Assembly (NCBI RefSeq): GCF_027570075.1
Contig: NZ_JAKMUS010000021.1
Coordinates: 1 to 34,049 of the forward strand
Direction of reading: 5' to 3'
Length of the DNA: 34,049 bases
From: Corynebacterium meitnerae
Lineage (GTDB): Bacteria; Actinomycetota; Actinomycetes; Mycobacteriales; Mycobacteriaceae
Shown here: positions 7,587 to 15,119 of the stretch, one piece after another
Layout: the number at the start of each line of letters is the position of its first letter
How positions within the stretch are numbered: the stretch's first letter is position 1
Translations under genes and position numbers: made by a program
The notes under the pieces: model-generated
Database searches by the model: none
Told to the model about the DNA's origin: nothing
What the model saw: the letters and a program-made list of their open reading frames with translations, nothing else

Positions 7587-8861
7587 ATGACTAGTAAAGA
7601 ACTCACGCGAGATTTCGCCGGTGAGTACAAGCACCCCGAGGACACAGACGTGACCGTTGCCCAGCACGAGCAGGCTGATGAGGACATCCAAGACAACGAC
7701 CCTTTGAAATTCCTCCCGTTTACGGGCACCACCAAGCAGATCATCAACTGGATCGCCGTATTCATCGGCGTCTGGCTGCTGCTCAACGGTGTGGGCATGA
7801 TCGGCGACGGCTTCAAGCTGGCCGCAGGCGACCAGGCCAAGGAACTGTTCTCCTTTGCGGAGAATCCCTTCGTGGGGTTGGCGATTGGCATTGTGACCAC
7901 CGCCATCATCCAGTCGTCGTCGACGACAACCTCGATCGTGGTGGGCATGATCGCTGGTGGTCTGCCGCTGGAGATCGCCATCCCCATGCTCTTCGGTGCC
8001 AACATGGGTACCTCCGTCACCTCGACGCTGGTGGCTCTGGGCCTGGCTGGCAACAAACAGCAGTTCCGCAACGGTTTCTCCATGGCAACCGTGCACGACT
8101 TCTTCAACCTCATCGGCATCTCCATCTTCTTCACACTGGAGATGTTCACGGGATTCCTGGGCAAGACCGCCTCGGCTGTCGCGCCGTCCCTGTCTGGTTC
8201 GGGCGACGGCATTATTGCTGGCGTCTTTGAATCCCTCGGTGACTTCATTGACCTCATCACCGAACCCCTCGTCGGCGTCGCGGGCGCGCTGGTCTCACCG
8301 CTTGGGGATGTCTGGGGTGGCGTCCTCCTCGCCCTCATTGGCGTTGGCCTGGTGCTGCTGTCCATCAGCTTCATCGGCAAACTTCTCAACGCCCTGCTCG
8401 TGGGCAAAGCACAGGAGATCCTCTACGCCGCGCTGGGCAAGAACTCCTTCTTCGGTGTTCTCTCCGGCGCCCTGATCACCGCGCTGGTCCAGTCCTCTTC
8501 CACCACCACCGCGCTGACGGTTCCGCTGGCTGCCTCCGGCAAATTCTCCGTCCGCACCCTGTTCCCCTTCGTGGTCGGCGCGAACATTGGTACCACCGTC
8601 ACCGGCCTCATCGCCGCATTCTCCGCCTCCGGCGCGGAGGCTGAAGCCGCCATGGCTGGTGCTTTGGTACACACGATGTTCAACCTCTTCGCCGCCATCC
8701 TCATCCTCGGCCTGCCATTCCTGCGCGACGTTCCCCCGCGCTGCTCCGATTGGCTCGCTGGCCTGGCCGAAAAGAACAAGCTCTACATCTTCATCTACAT
8801 CGGTGGCGTCTTCTTCGCTCTGCCGCTGCTGGCCGTGTTCATCTCCAACACCTTGATGTAA
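7587..8861 (+). CDS. Na+/phosphate symporter (NptA / SLC34-like, no PhoU domain)
   Basis: A 424-residue membrane protein of the Na/Pi-cotransporter II family. It shows the two inverted repeats typical of the family, each with a QSSSTTT motif: IIQSSSTTTSIV near residue 110 and LVQSSSTTTALT near residue 305. Each is followed by a GANMGTS or GANIGTT motif. About eight hydrophobic segments are visible. The N-terminal 50 residues are acidic and cytosolic. The C-terminal PhoU-like domain of many bacterial relatives is absent. The ribosome site GAGAGAG lies at 7575-7581. It is first in a unit with a charged protein and a PstS-like lipoprotein, 24 bp from the next gene. Function: sodium-driven phosphate uptake (family knowledge). 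Confidence 0.93.
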   Translation: MTSKELTRDFAGEYKHPEDTDVTVAQHEQADEDIQDNDPLKFLPFTGTTKQIINWIAVFIGVWLLLNGVGMIGDGFKLAAGDQAKELFSFAENPFVGLAIGIVTTAIIQSSSTTTSIVVGMIAGGLPLEIAIPMLFGANMGTSVTSTLVALGLAGNKQQFRNGFSMATVHDFFNLIGISIFFTLEMFTGFLGKTASAVAPSLSGSGDGIIAGVFESLGDFIDLITEPLVGVAGALVSPLGDVWGGVLLALIGVGLVLLSISFIGKLLNALLVGKAQEILYAALGKNSFFGVLSGALITALVQSSSTTTALTVPLAASGKFSVRTLFPFVVGANIGTTVTGLIAAFSASGAEAEAAMAGALVHTMFNLFAAILILGLPFLRDVPPRCSDWLAGLAEKNKLYIFIYIGGVFFALPLLAVFISNTLM

Positions 8862-8885
8862 CTCCCCAACCAACAGGAGCCTTCA

Positions 8886-9278
8886 ATGACGAACCCGAAC
8901 GAGACCCCCGACCTGTCCCCCATGGCCCAGGACCTCATCAAGAATGAGGCCCCGGACGAAGCCCTGGAAGCTCTCCTCGCAGAGCTCGAAGAAACCGCAA
9001 ACGAGCTGCGCGTTGAACTCAGCGCCCGTGGCCGCAACAAGGACCGTTTGACGGAGGACCACGAGAATGAAGCGGCGACAGCTAACTCTGCTGAGCATGC
9101 CGAGTCTGATCACCACCGCCACAAGAAGATCAACCCCAACGTCACGCCGGAACAGCAGGCGGAGTTGGACGAGAACTTTGCTAAGTACTGGACCACCTCC
9201 AAGGGCTCCTGGAAGAACCTCTTCCGCCTGCTCCGCGAGTTCCGCGCCGAGATGCAGGAGGGCAAGGACGATGCCTAA
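8886..9278 (+). CDS. Hypothetical charged cytosolic protein between symporter and PstS-like gene
   Basis: A 130-residue protein with no signal peptide or membrane segment. Residues 15-45 are acidic and helix-forming (APDEALEALLAELEETANELRVEL), probably a coiled coil. The middle is His/Asp/Asn-rich (HAESDHHRHKK) and the C-terminus has an aromatic basic helix (KYWTTSKGSWKNLFRLLREFRAEM). I do not recognise a family. The AGGAG ribosome site at 8875-8879 is clear, and the 3' end overlaps the start of the PstS-like gene by 8 bp, so the three genes are translated together. A regulatory or linker role for the transporter, replacing the missing PhoU domain, is only speculation. Confidence 0.8.
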   Translation: MTNPNETPDLSPMAQDLIKNEAPDEALEALLAELEETANELRVELSARGRNKDRLTEDHENEAATANSAEHAESDHHRHKKINPNVTPEQQAELDENFAKYWTTSKGSWKNLFRLLREFRAEMQEGKDDA

Positions 9279-10206
9279 GACCCGCCACGCTCTCACCGCT
9301 TCCCTGCTCGCTGCCGTGACGGTGTTCGCGGTTGGTTGCTCTTCTAACGACGGCACCCTTGGAGCCGACGCCATCCGCGTCACCGGCTCTGCCACCGTCG
9401 AGCCAATCTCGTCCTACATTGCTTCGCGCTATGACTTTGACGCGGGCATCGAGGCCATCGGCTCCACCGACGGTTTTGAGAAGTTCTGCAACGGCGAGGC
9501 CGACATCAACGATTCCTCCGTGGCCATCCCGGCGGACTTTCAGAAGCAGTGCGCGGATAACAACGTCGAGTACGTCGAGTTGCCCATCGGCCTGGATGCC
9601 ATCACGATTGTGAAGCACCGCGACAATGACTTCGCCGCTGACCTGACCATTGATCAGCTCCACGACATCTGGGCAAAGGACTCCGCGGTGTCTAAGTGGT
9701 CCGACATTGACCCGTCCTGGCCGGATGAGGAGATCACGCTCTACGGCCGCCCCGACGGCTCCGGCACCTTGGGCGTGTTCAAAGACCTGGTCCTGAACGG
9801 CGATGAGATCCGCGATGATTACCAGGCCACCGACGACATTCAGGAACTGTCCAAGTGGGTCGCCGAAGACCCGAATGCCCTGTCCTTCATGGGCATTGGC
9901 AACTACCTGGCCACCGATGAGGACAACCGCAACCGCATCGACAACGTCAACGTCGACGGCATCGCCCCCACCGCCGAGGAAGCTAAGAGCGGTAACTACC
10001 CGCTCACCCGTCCCCTGTTCATCTACGTGAGCAAGAAGTCCGCGGAGCGCGAGGACGTGGACAAGTTCGTGACCACTTACCTCGACAACGCCGAGGCCGT
10101 CATGCCGCGCGTCTACTTCTACCAACTCCCCGAAGACGAGTACGGCAAGGCACAGAAGCGCTACGCGGACCGCACCACCGGGCCGGACGAGCGCTGGCAG
10201 GCTTAG
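9271..10206 (+). CDS. PstS-like phosphate-binding lipoprotein
   Basis: A 311-residue lipoprotein. The signal peptide ends in the lipobox AVGC with Cys23 (LLAAVTVFAVGCSSND). The mature part is a type II periplasmic binding domain of the PstS_2 kind: TGSATVEP, then GSTDGFEKFCNGEADINDSS, then GRPDGSGTLGVFKDL. These match the phosphate-contacting loops of PstS and SphX proteins. No pstC, pstA or pstB is nearby; instead the gene shares an operon with a Na/Pi symporter. The start at 9271 is chosen because it begins the signal peptide. The open frame extends upstream to 9067, but that part is the shadow of the preceding gene, which it overlaps by 8 bp. Confidence 0.9.
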   Translation: MPKTRHALTASLLAAVTVFAVGCSSNDGTLGADAIRVTGSATVEPISSYIASRYDFDAGIEAIGSTDGFEKFCNGEADINDSSVAIPADFQKQCADNNVEYVELPIGLDAITIVKHRDNDFAADLTIDQLHDIWAKDSAVSKWSDIDPSWPDEEITLYGRPDGSGTLGVFKDLVLNGDEIRDDYQATDDIQELSKWVAEDPNALSFMGIGNYLATDEDNRNRIDNVNVDGIAPTAEEAKSGNYPLTRPLFIYVSKKSAEREDVDKFVTTYLDNAEAVMPRVYFYQLPEDEYGKAQKRYADRTTGPDERWQA

Positions 10207-10217
10207 GCTTATCGACG
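10207..10217 (+). repeat. Dispersed word GCTTATCGACG, copy 2
   Basis: It lies in the junction between the PstS-like gene and the Fic gene, which end facing each other. On the minus strand it is read as T-R-R-stop and supplies the TAA stop of the Fic gene. Confidence 0.8.
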
Positions 10218-11306
10218 GGTCAGGATCCCCAACGCATCCTTATTCAAGAACACCTTCGACCGACCAATTCGCTGTTCATCTAAAACACCCGCATCCACCA
10301 ACTGGGAGAGCCACAGCGATGCGGTCTGTCGTTGTGCCAAACCAGCATCGATCACATCAGAGATGCGGATATAGGGCTGCACAAACAACAATTCCGTCAG
10401 CTCAGCTGCCGGTGTCACACCTGCAGCACGCACGCGGGAGGTGGTGGTGTCTTGGAGGCCCCGGAGATCGTCGATAAGCAGGCTTGTGCTGCGCGCGGAC
10501 TCGGCGACCGCATTGACCATGAAAATGATCCAGTCCTCCCATGCACCACGTGATGTGACTGCACTGAGCAGCCTGTAATACTCCTCCTTGTTGTCCACGA
10601 TCGTTCCGGACAAATAGAGAACCGGCAAGGAAAGAACGTTTTCCTGCAACAAGAGAAGAATGTTGAGGATACGACCCGTGCGGCCATTGCCGTCATAAAA
10701 CGGGTGGATCGCCTCAAACTGGTAATGCACAGCAGCCATTAACACCAGCGGATCAAGGCCATGATCCGAATAGAGGTAACGCTCCCACGCCGCCAAGTGT
10801 CGCTGGATCACGTCCTGCCCCTCAGGTGGGGTATATGCACGTTTACCCGTTACCGGATCACCAATGAAAGTGCCCAGGGTTGATCTCACCACAGCCTGAT
10901 TTCCCTGCAGGACCGAGCACACCTCCACCGCAATTTTCTCCGAAACAGGCCTCTGTTCTGCCAACTCAACCCCACGCCGCAACGCGTCGCGGTAGCGGAG
11001 AGCCTCCTTGGTTGCCGGCGTGGGCTCAAGATCCACGCTCCACTGCGCTCTAAACAACTCATCATTCGTGGTCACGATGTTCTCTATCTCCGTGGAGGCC
11101 TGAGCCTCGCGCAGAGGAATCGTTGACGTGATGATCTCCGGATTCGGAATCAGCCGGCACGCTGTATTCAATGCAGCAAGCTCACTCCGTGCATCAATGA
11201 CAGCTTTGAGCACCCTTGCAGTCTCCAGTTCCTGCTGTGGGGGCAAGGACGGCAGATCATTAAACGGCCGATTCGGGTCGAATCCGGGCAGGGTCTTCTC
11301 GGACAT
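10209..11306 (-). CDS. Fic-domain AMP transferase with N-terminal inhibitory helix and C-terminal winged helix
   Basis: A 365-residue class II Fic protein. The inhibitory motif S71-x-x-x-E75-N76 (ASTEIENI) precedes the catalytic motif HPFYDGNGRTGR at residues 201-212, with His201 as catalytic base. The C-terminal 60 residues look like a winged-helix domain (VSD-type helix, RQTASLWLSQLVDAGVLDEQRIGRSKVF). The architecture resembles Shewanella SoFic, including NDLPxLPP at the N-terminus. Such enzymes AMPylate proteins and are self-inhibited. I place the start at 11306 because TATTCT (11318-11313) sits exactly at -10 for a leaderless ATG and the family N-terminus begins there. An alternative ATG at 11363 adds 19 residues encoded by operator-like palindromes. 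Confidence 0.9.
   Translation of the reverse strand: MSEKTLPGFDPNRPFNDLPSLPPQQELETARVLKAVIDARSELAALNTACRLIPNPEIITSTIPLREAQASTEIENIVTTNDELFRAQWSVDLEPTPATKEALRYRDALRRGVELAEQRPVSEKIAVEVCSVLQGNQAVVRSTLGTFIGDPVTGKRAYTPPEGQDVIQRHLAAWERYLYSDHGLDPLVLMAAVHYQFEAIHPFYDGNGRTGRILNILLLLQENVLSLPVLYLSGTIVDNKEEYYRLLSAVTSRGAWEDWIIFMVNAVAESARSTSLLIDDLRGLQDTTTSRVRAAGVTPAAELTELLFVQPYIRISDVIDAGLAQRQTASLWLSQLVDAGVLDEQRIGRSKVFLNKDALGILTRR
10469..10479 (-). repeat. Dispersed word GCTTATCGACG, copy 3
   Basis: Inside the Fic gene, read on its coding strand as L-I-D (CTT ATC GAC). Confidence 0.8.
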
Positions 11307-11319
11307 GTCGAAAGAATAA

Positions 11320-11363
11320 ACATATCCGCGCGATATGTCGATTTTTTCCGCCAAAATCGACAT
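11320..11363. promoter_or_regulatory. Double palindrome over the Fic promoter
   Basis: Two overlapping inverted repeats lie here. ACATATC-CGCGC-GATATGT spans 11320-11338 with perfect 7-bp arms. ATGTCGATTTT-N7-AAAATCGACAT spans 11335-11363 with perfect 11-bp arms. They cover the region just upstream of the proposed leaderless Fic start at 11306 and its -10 (11318-11313). The position suits an autoregulatory operator; the protein's own winged helix is one candidate ligand. Confidence 0.65.
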
Positions 11364-11452
11364 GAGGCGTTATTTCCGCTGGTAAACAAGGTCTAGCCGG
11401 GGCGGCTTTCTGGCGGGTTTCTGACGCATGAGCGCGTGTCCTACCTGGGGTC

Positions 11453-11483
11453 TAGGATTGCTGCGATACCTCAATTCAGGGAG
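11453..11483 (+). promoter_or_regulatory. Promoter and ribosome site of the ABC exporter operon
   Basis: TAGGAT at 11453-11458 fits a -10 element, putting the start of transcription near 11465. AGGGAG at 11478-11483 is a good ribosome site 7 nt before the GTG start at 11491. Confidence 0.45.
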
Positions 11484-11490
11484 TTGATTC

Positions 11491-13164
11491 GTGGAACTCA
11501 TTCGACTTACCGGGCGGTACGGCAAGGCGTACACCCCGTTCATCGCTGCGGTTGTGGTGCTGCAGCTGCTCTCCACGCTGGCCATGTTGTATCTGCCGGA
11601 TTTGAACGCAGACATCATCAACAACGGTGTGGCAAAGGCGGACGTGGCGTACATCCGGCGCGTGGGATTGATCATGTTGGCAGTGTCGCTGGCCCAGGTG
11701 GTGGCGGCTGTAGCGGCAGTGTGGTTCGCGTCCGTGGCAGCGATGCGCACGGGCCGGGATATTCGCCGTGCTGTGTATGACAATGTCAGCCGGTTCACCG
11801 CCGAGGACATGAGCCACTTTGGTCCGGCCACGGTGACAACCCGCGCGACGAATGATGTGCAGCAGGTGCAAATGACTACGCTGCTCTTCCTCAACTTCAT
11901 GGTCGCCGCGCCCATCATGGGTGTCGGCGGCGTGATCATGGCGCTGCGCCAGGATGCTGGCATGTCGTGGCTCGTGGTGGTTGCGGTGCTGGTGCTTACC
12001 GTGGCGGTGGCCATCACTGCCGCGTTGTTGCTGCCGATGTTCAAGAATATGCAGCTCAAGCTCGACGGCATTAACGGGTTGCTGCGCGAACAGATCGCTG
12101 GCATCCGCGTTGTCCGTGCATTCGGCCGCGAGGATTTTGAGGAGAAGCGGTTCCGTGAGGCGAATGCGGATCTGACAAAGCTGAGCCTCAACATCGGGCG
12201 AGTGTTCGTGACCATGTTCCCCGTCATCATGCTCATCCTGAACCTGGCCACCGCAGCCGTGCTGTGGTTCGGCGGCCACCGCGTCGATGAAGGCCTGGTG
12301 GAGGTTGGTTCCCTGACCGCCTTTATGCAGTACCTCATGCAGATTCTCATGGCGGTGATGATGGGCGTGTTCGTGCTCATGATGCTGCCCCGCGCGCTCG
12401 TGTGCGGCCGCCGTATCAGCGAAGTTGTGAACTACGAGCCCACGCAGCGCCCTGACCAGGCAGTAAGCACCGATGCGGAGCCTGGCGTCGTGGAATTCAA
12501 CAACGTGTCCTACCGCTACCCCGGCGCGGAAGAGCCGGTTCTGGGAGACATCACGTTTACCGCAAAACCGGGAACAACTACGGCCATCATTGGCTCGACG
12601 GGCTCCGGAAAATCCACGCTCATTGGCCTTATCCCGCAGCTCTACTACCCCACGTCCGGCCAGATGCGTGTCGGCGGCACGGTAGGGATGGTCCCGCAGA
12701 AGCCGTGGCTGTACCGCGGCACTGTGGCCACGAATCTTCGCGTGGGCAATCCGGATGCCACCGATAACCAACTCTGGGAGGCACTGCGTGTTGCCCAGGC
12801 TCACTTCGTCGAGGATCTGAACATGCCCATCACCCAGGGCGGCACGAATGTTTCCGGTGGTCAGCGCCAGCGCCTGTGCATCGCGCGCATGCTCGTCGCG
12901 CAGCCGGATGTACTGCTTTTCGACGACTCGTTTTCCGCCCTCGACGCCGTCACCGAAGCCCGGCTCCAAGAGGCGATGCGTGACTACACCAAGGATGCGA
13001 CGGTGTTGGTGGTGGCACAAAGGGTGGCGTCGATAAGCAATGCTGACCAGATCCTTGTGATGGAGGCCGGCGAGATTGTGGCGCGCGGAACCCACGCGGA
13101 ACTGCTGCGCACGAGTGAGACATACCGCGAGATCGCGGCGAGCCAGCAGGAGGTAACGGCATGA
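11491..13164 (+). CDS. ABC exporter half-transporter with degenerate catalytic site
   Basis: A 557-residue half-transporter with six membrane helices in residues 1-300 followed by an ATPase domain. Walker A GSTGSGKST is at residues 368-376, the signature NVSGGQRQR is intact, and Walker B reads VLLFDDSFSALD, with Asp in place of the catalytic Glu. The switch His is Gln (VAQRVAS). This pattern is that of the non-catalytic half of heterodimeric multidrug exporters such as TM287/288, BmrCD and LmrCD. The GTG start follows AGGGAG by 7 nt. It overlaps the next gene by ATGA, so the two halves are made together. Substrate is unknown; drugs or lipids are typical. Confidence 0.93.
   Translation: MELIRLTGRYGKAYTPFIAAVVVLQLLSTLAMLYLPDLNADIINNGVAKADVAYIRRVGLIMLAVSLAQVVAAVAAVWFASVAAMRTGRDIRRAVYDNVSRFTAEDMSHFGPATVTTRATNDVQQVQMTTLLFLNFMVAAPIMGVGGVIMALRQDAGMSWLVVVAVLVLTVAVAITAALLLPMFKNMQLKLDGINGLLREQIAGIRVVRAFGREDFEEKRFREANADLTKLSLNIGRVFVTMFPVIMLILNLATAAVLWFGGHRVDEGLVEVGSLTAFMQYLMQILMAVMMGVFVLMMLPRALVCGRRISEVVNYEPTQRPDQAVSTDAEPGVVEFNNVSYRYPGAEEPVLGDITFTAKPGTTTAIIGSTGSGKSTLIGLIPQLYYPTSGQMRVGGTVGMVPQKPWLYRGTVATNLRVGNPDATDNQLWEALRVAQAHFVEDLNMPITQGGTNVSGGQRQRLCIARMLVAQPDVLLFDDSFSALDAVTEARLQEAMRDYTKDATVLVVAQRVASISNADQILVMEAGEIVARGTHAELLRTSETYREIAASQQEVTA
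13028..13038 (-). repeat. Dispersed word GCTTATCGACG, copy 4
   Basis: Inside the first ABC gene. On the gene's strand it is read as A-S-I-S (GCG TCG ATA AGC), which requires ATA, a rare isoleucine codon in this base composition. Confidence 0.8.
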
Positions 13165-15107
13165 GCGAGCAGCTTAACGACGAGCAATTGGCCGAATACG
13201 AGGCCTCCATGGCCGGCGATGACTACTCCAGCAAAGCACCCCGCAAAGCGAAGCAGTTCTGGCCGTCCGCGAAGCGACTCCTAGGCCTGCTGGCACCCTA
13301 TAAATTTGCGTTGACCTTGGTGTTCCTCATGAACGCGGTGTCGGTACTTCTTGCCGTGTGGGCGCCGCGCGTGATGGGCCAGGCGATGGACGTGATCTTC
13401 TCTGGCGTCATGTCGCGCGAACTGCCGGAAGGCATGACCCCGGAGCAGGCTGTTGAGGGTCTGCGCGCTGCGGGGCAGGACCGCTTCGCCGACATGGCCT
13501 CCGCGATGGAACTGACCCCGGGCAGCGGTATTGACTTTGACCGGCTTGGCCAGCTCATCATGGCGGTGCTGGCACTGTACATTGCCGCCTCGTTCCTCAT
13601 GTGGGCACAAGGCGCGATTCTCAATCGCCTGACCATGCGCGCGGTGTACACCCTGCGCGAACGCGTGGAAGCGAAGATCAACCGTCTACCTCTGCGCTAC
13701 TTCGATTCCCGCCAGCGCGGCGATGTGATGAGCCGCACCACCAACGACGTGGACAACATCCAGCAAGCACTGCAGCAATCCTTGTCCTCCCTGTTCAATG
13801 CCCTGCTGACCATCGTGGGCATCGTGGTCATGATGGTGGCCATCTCCTGGCAGCTCGCCCTCCTCGCACTGCTGGCGCTCCCCCTTACCGGCGCCGTGAT
13901 CGGGCTGGTGGGAACCCGCTCCCAGAAGCAGTTTGTCACCCAGTGGAAGGCCACCGGCGACCTCAACGGACACGTCGAAGAGGCCTTCTCCGGCCATGAC
14001 GTGACCACCATCTTCGGCCACTCTGATCACATGCGCACGCAGTTCAACGAGCGCAACGAGGAACTGGCCACCGCCGCACAGAAGGCCCAATTCCTGGCCA
14101 ACGCGATGCACCCGATCATGCAATTCATCGGGTCCCTGTCCTACGTGGCCGTCGCCGTTCTCGGTGGCCTCAAGGTCGCATCCGGCAACCTCACCCTCGG
14201 TGATGCCACAGCCTTCATCCAGTACTCCCGCCAGCTCAACCAGCCTCTCGGCGAGGTCGCCGGCATGATGCAGATGCTGCAATCTGGTGTCGCCTCTGCG
14301 GAGCGCGTCTTCGAGCTTCTCGACGCTGACGAGGAGACCCCCGACGTCTCAACTGACAGTGCCGTGGTCTCCCACGGCCTCGTCGAGTTCGATCACGTGG
14401 ACTTCTCCTACAACCCTGAGGAGCCGCTCATCCAGGACCTGAATTTGCGCGTGGCACCGGGGCAGACCGCTGCCATCGTCGGACCCACCGGTGCCGGCAA
14501 GACCACCCTGGTCAACCTGATCATGCGGTTCTACGACATCGATGCCGGTGCCATCCGCCTCGACGGCACCGACATCCGCGACATGTCCCGCGCCGCCCTA
14601 CGCACACAGGTGGGCATGGTGCTGCAGGACGCCGTGCTGTTCAAGGGCACGATCATGGACAACATCCGCTACGGCCGCCTCGACGCCACGGATGAAGAAG
14701 TCATCGCCGCTGCCAAGGCCACCTACGTTGACCGCTTTGTCCGCACCCTCCCCGCCGGATACGTCACTGAGATCGACCAGGACGCCGGATCCATCTCTGC
14801 CGGTGAGCGCCAGCTCATCACCATCGCGCGCGCCTTCCTCGCGCAGCCAGCGCTGCTTATTCTCGACGAAGCCACCAGCTCCGTAGACACCCGCACCGAA
14901 GTGCTCGTCCAAGAAGCAATGAACGCGCTCCGTCAGAACCGCACGAGCTTTGTCATCGCGCACCGCCTATCCACGATCCGTGACGCCGACCTCATCATCG
15001 TCATGCAAAACGGAAAAATCGCCGAGCAAGGAACCCATGAGGAACTCCTTGCCCGGCGAGGAACGTACTTCGAGCTGAACCAATCCCAGTTCAGCGCTGA
15101 GGACTAG
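13161..15107 (+). CDS. ABC exporter half-transporter, catalytic partner
   Basis: A 648-residue partner of the preceding half-transporter. An N-terminal acidic tail of about 40 residues leads into six membrane helices with an extra loop near residues 85-125. The ATPase domain has Walker A GPTGAGKTT near residues 440-448, Walker B LLILDEATSSVD near 568 with the catalytic Glu, and switch His in IAHRLST. Its signature is degenerate, SISAGERQL. The consensus ATP site would combine this Walker B with the neighbour's intact signature, and the degenerate site the reverse, as in TM287/288. The gene starts within an ATGA overlap and stops 12 bp before the convergent membrane-protein gene. Confidence 0.94.
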   Translation: MSEQLNDEQLAEYEASMAGDDYSSKAPRKAKQFWPSAKRLLGLLAPYKFALTLVFLMNAVSVLLAVWAPRVMGQAMDVIFSGVMSRELPEGMTPEQAVEGLRAAGQDRFADMASAMELTPGSGIDFDRLGQLIMAVLALYIAASFLMWAQGAILNRLTMRAVYTLRERVEAKINRLPLRYFDSRQRGDVMSRTTNDVDNIQQALQQSLSSLFNALLTIVGIVVMMVAISWQLALLALLALPLTGAVIGLVGTRSQKQFVTQWKATGDLNGHVEEAFSGHDVTTIFGHSDHMRTQFNERNEELATAAQKAQFLANAMHPIMQFIGSLSYVAVAVLGGLKVASGNLTLGDATAFIQYSRQLNQPLGEVAGMMQMLQSGVASAERVFELLDADEETPDVSTDSAVVSHGLVEFDHVDFSYNPEEPLIQDLNLRVAPGQTAAIVGPTGAGKTTLVNLIMRFYDIDAGAIRLDGTDIRDMSRAALRTQVGMVLQDAVLFKGTIMDNIRYGRLDATDEEVIAAAKATYVDRFVRTLPAGYVTEIDQDAGSISAGERQLITIARAFLAQPALLILDEATSSVDTRTEVLVQEAMNALRQNRTSFVIAHRLSTIRDADLIIVMQNGKIAEQGTHEELLARRGTYFELNQSQFSAED

Positions 15108-15119
15108 TGGCCTAGCGGC

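Noticed and set aside
11476..13095. 539-codon minus-strand frame opposite the first ABC gene
   Set aside because: His/Arg-rich composition and a full ABC exporter half on the other strand show it is a shadow.
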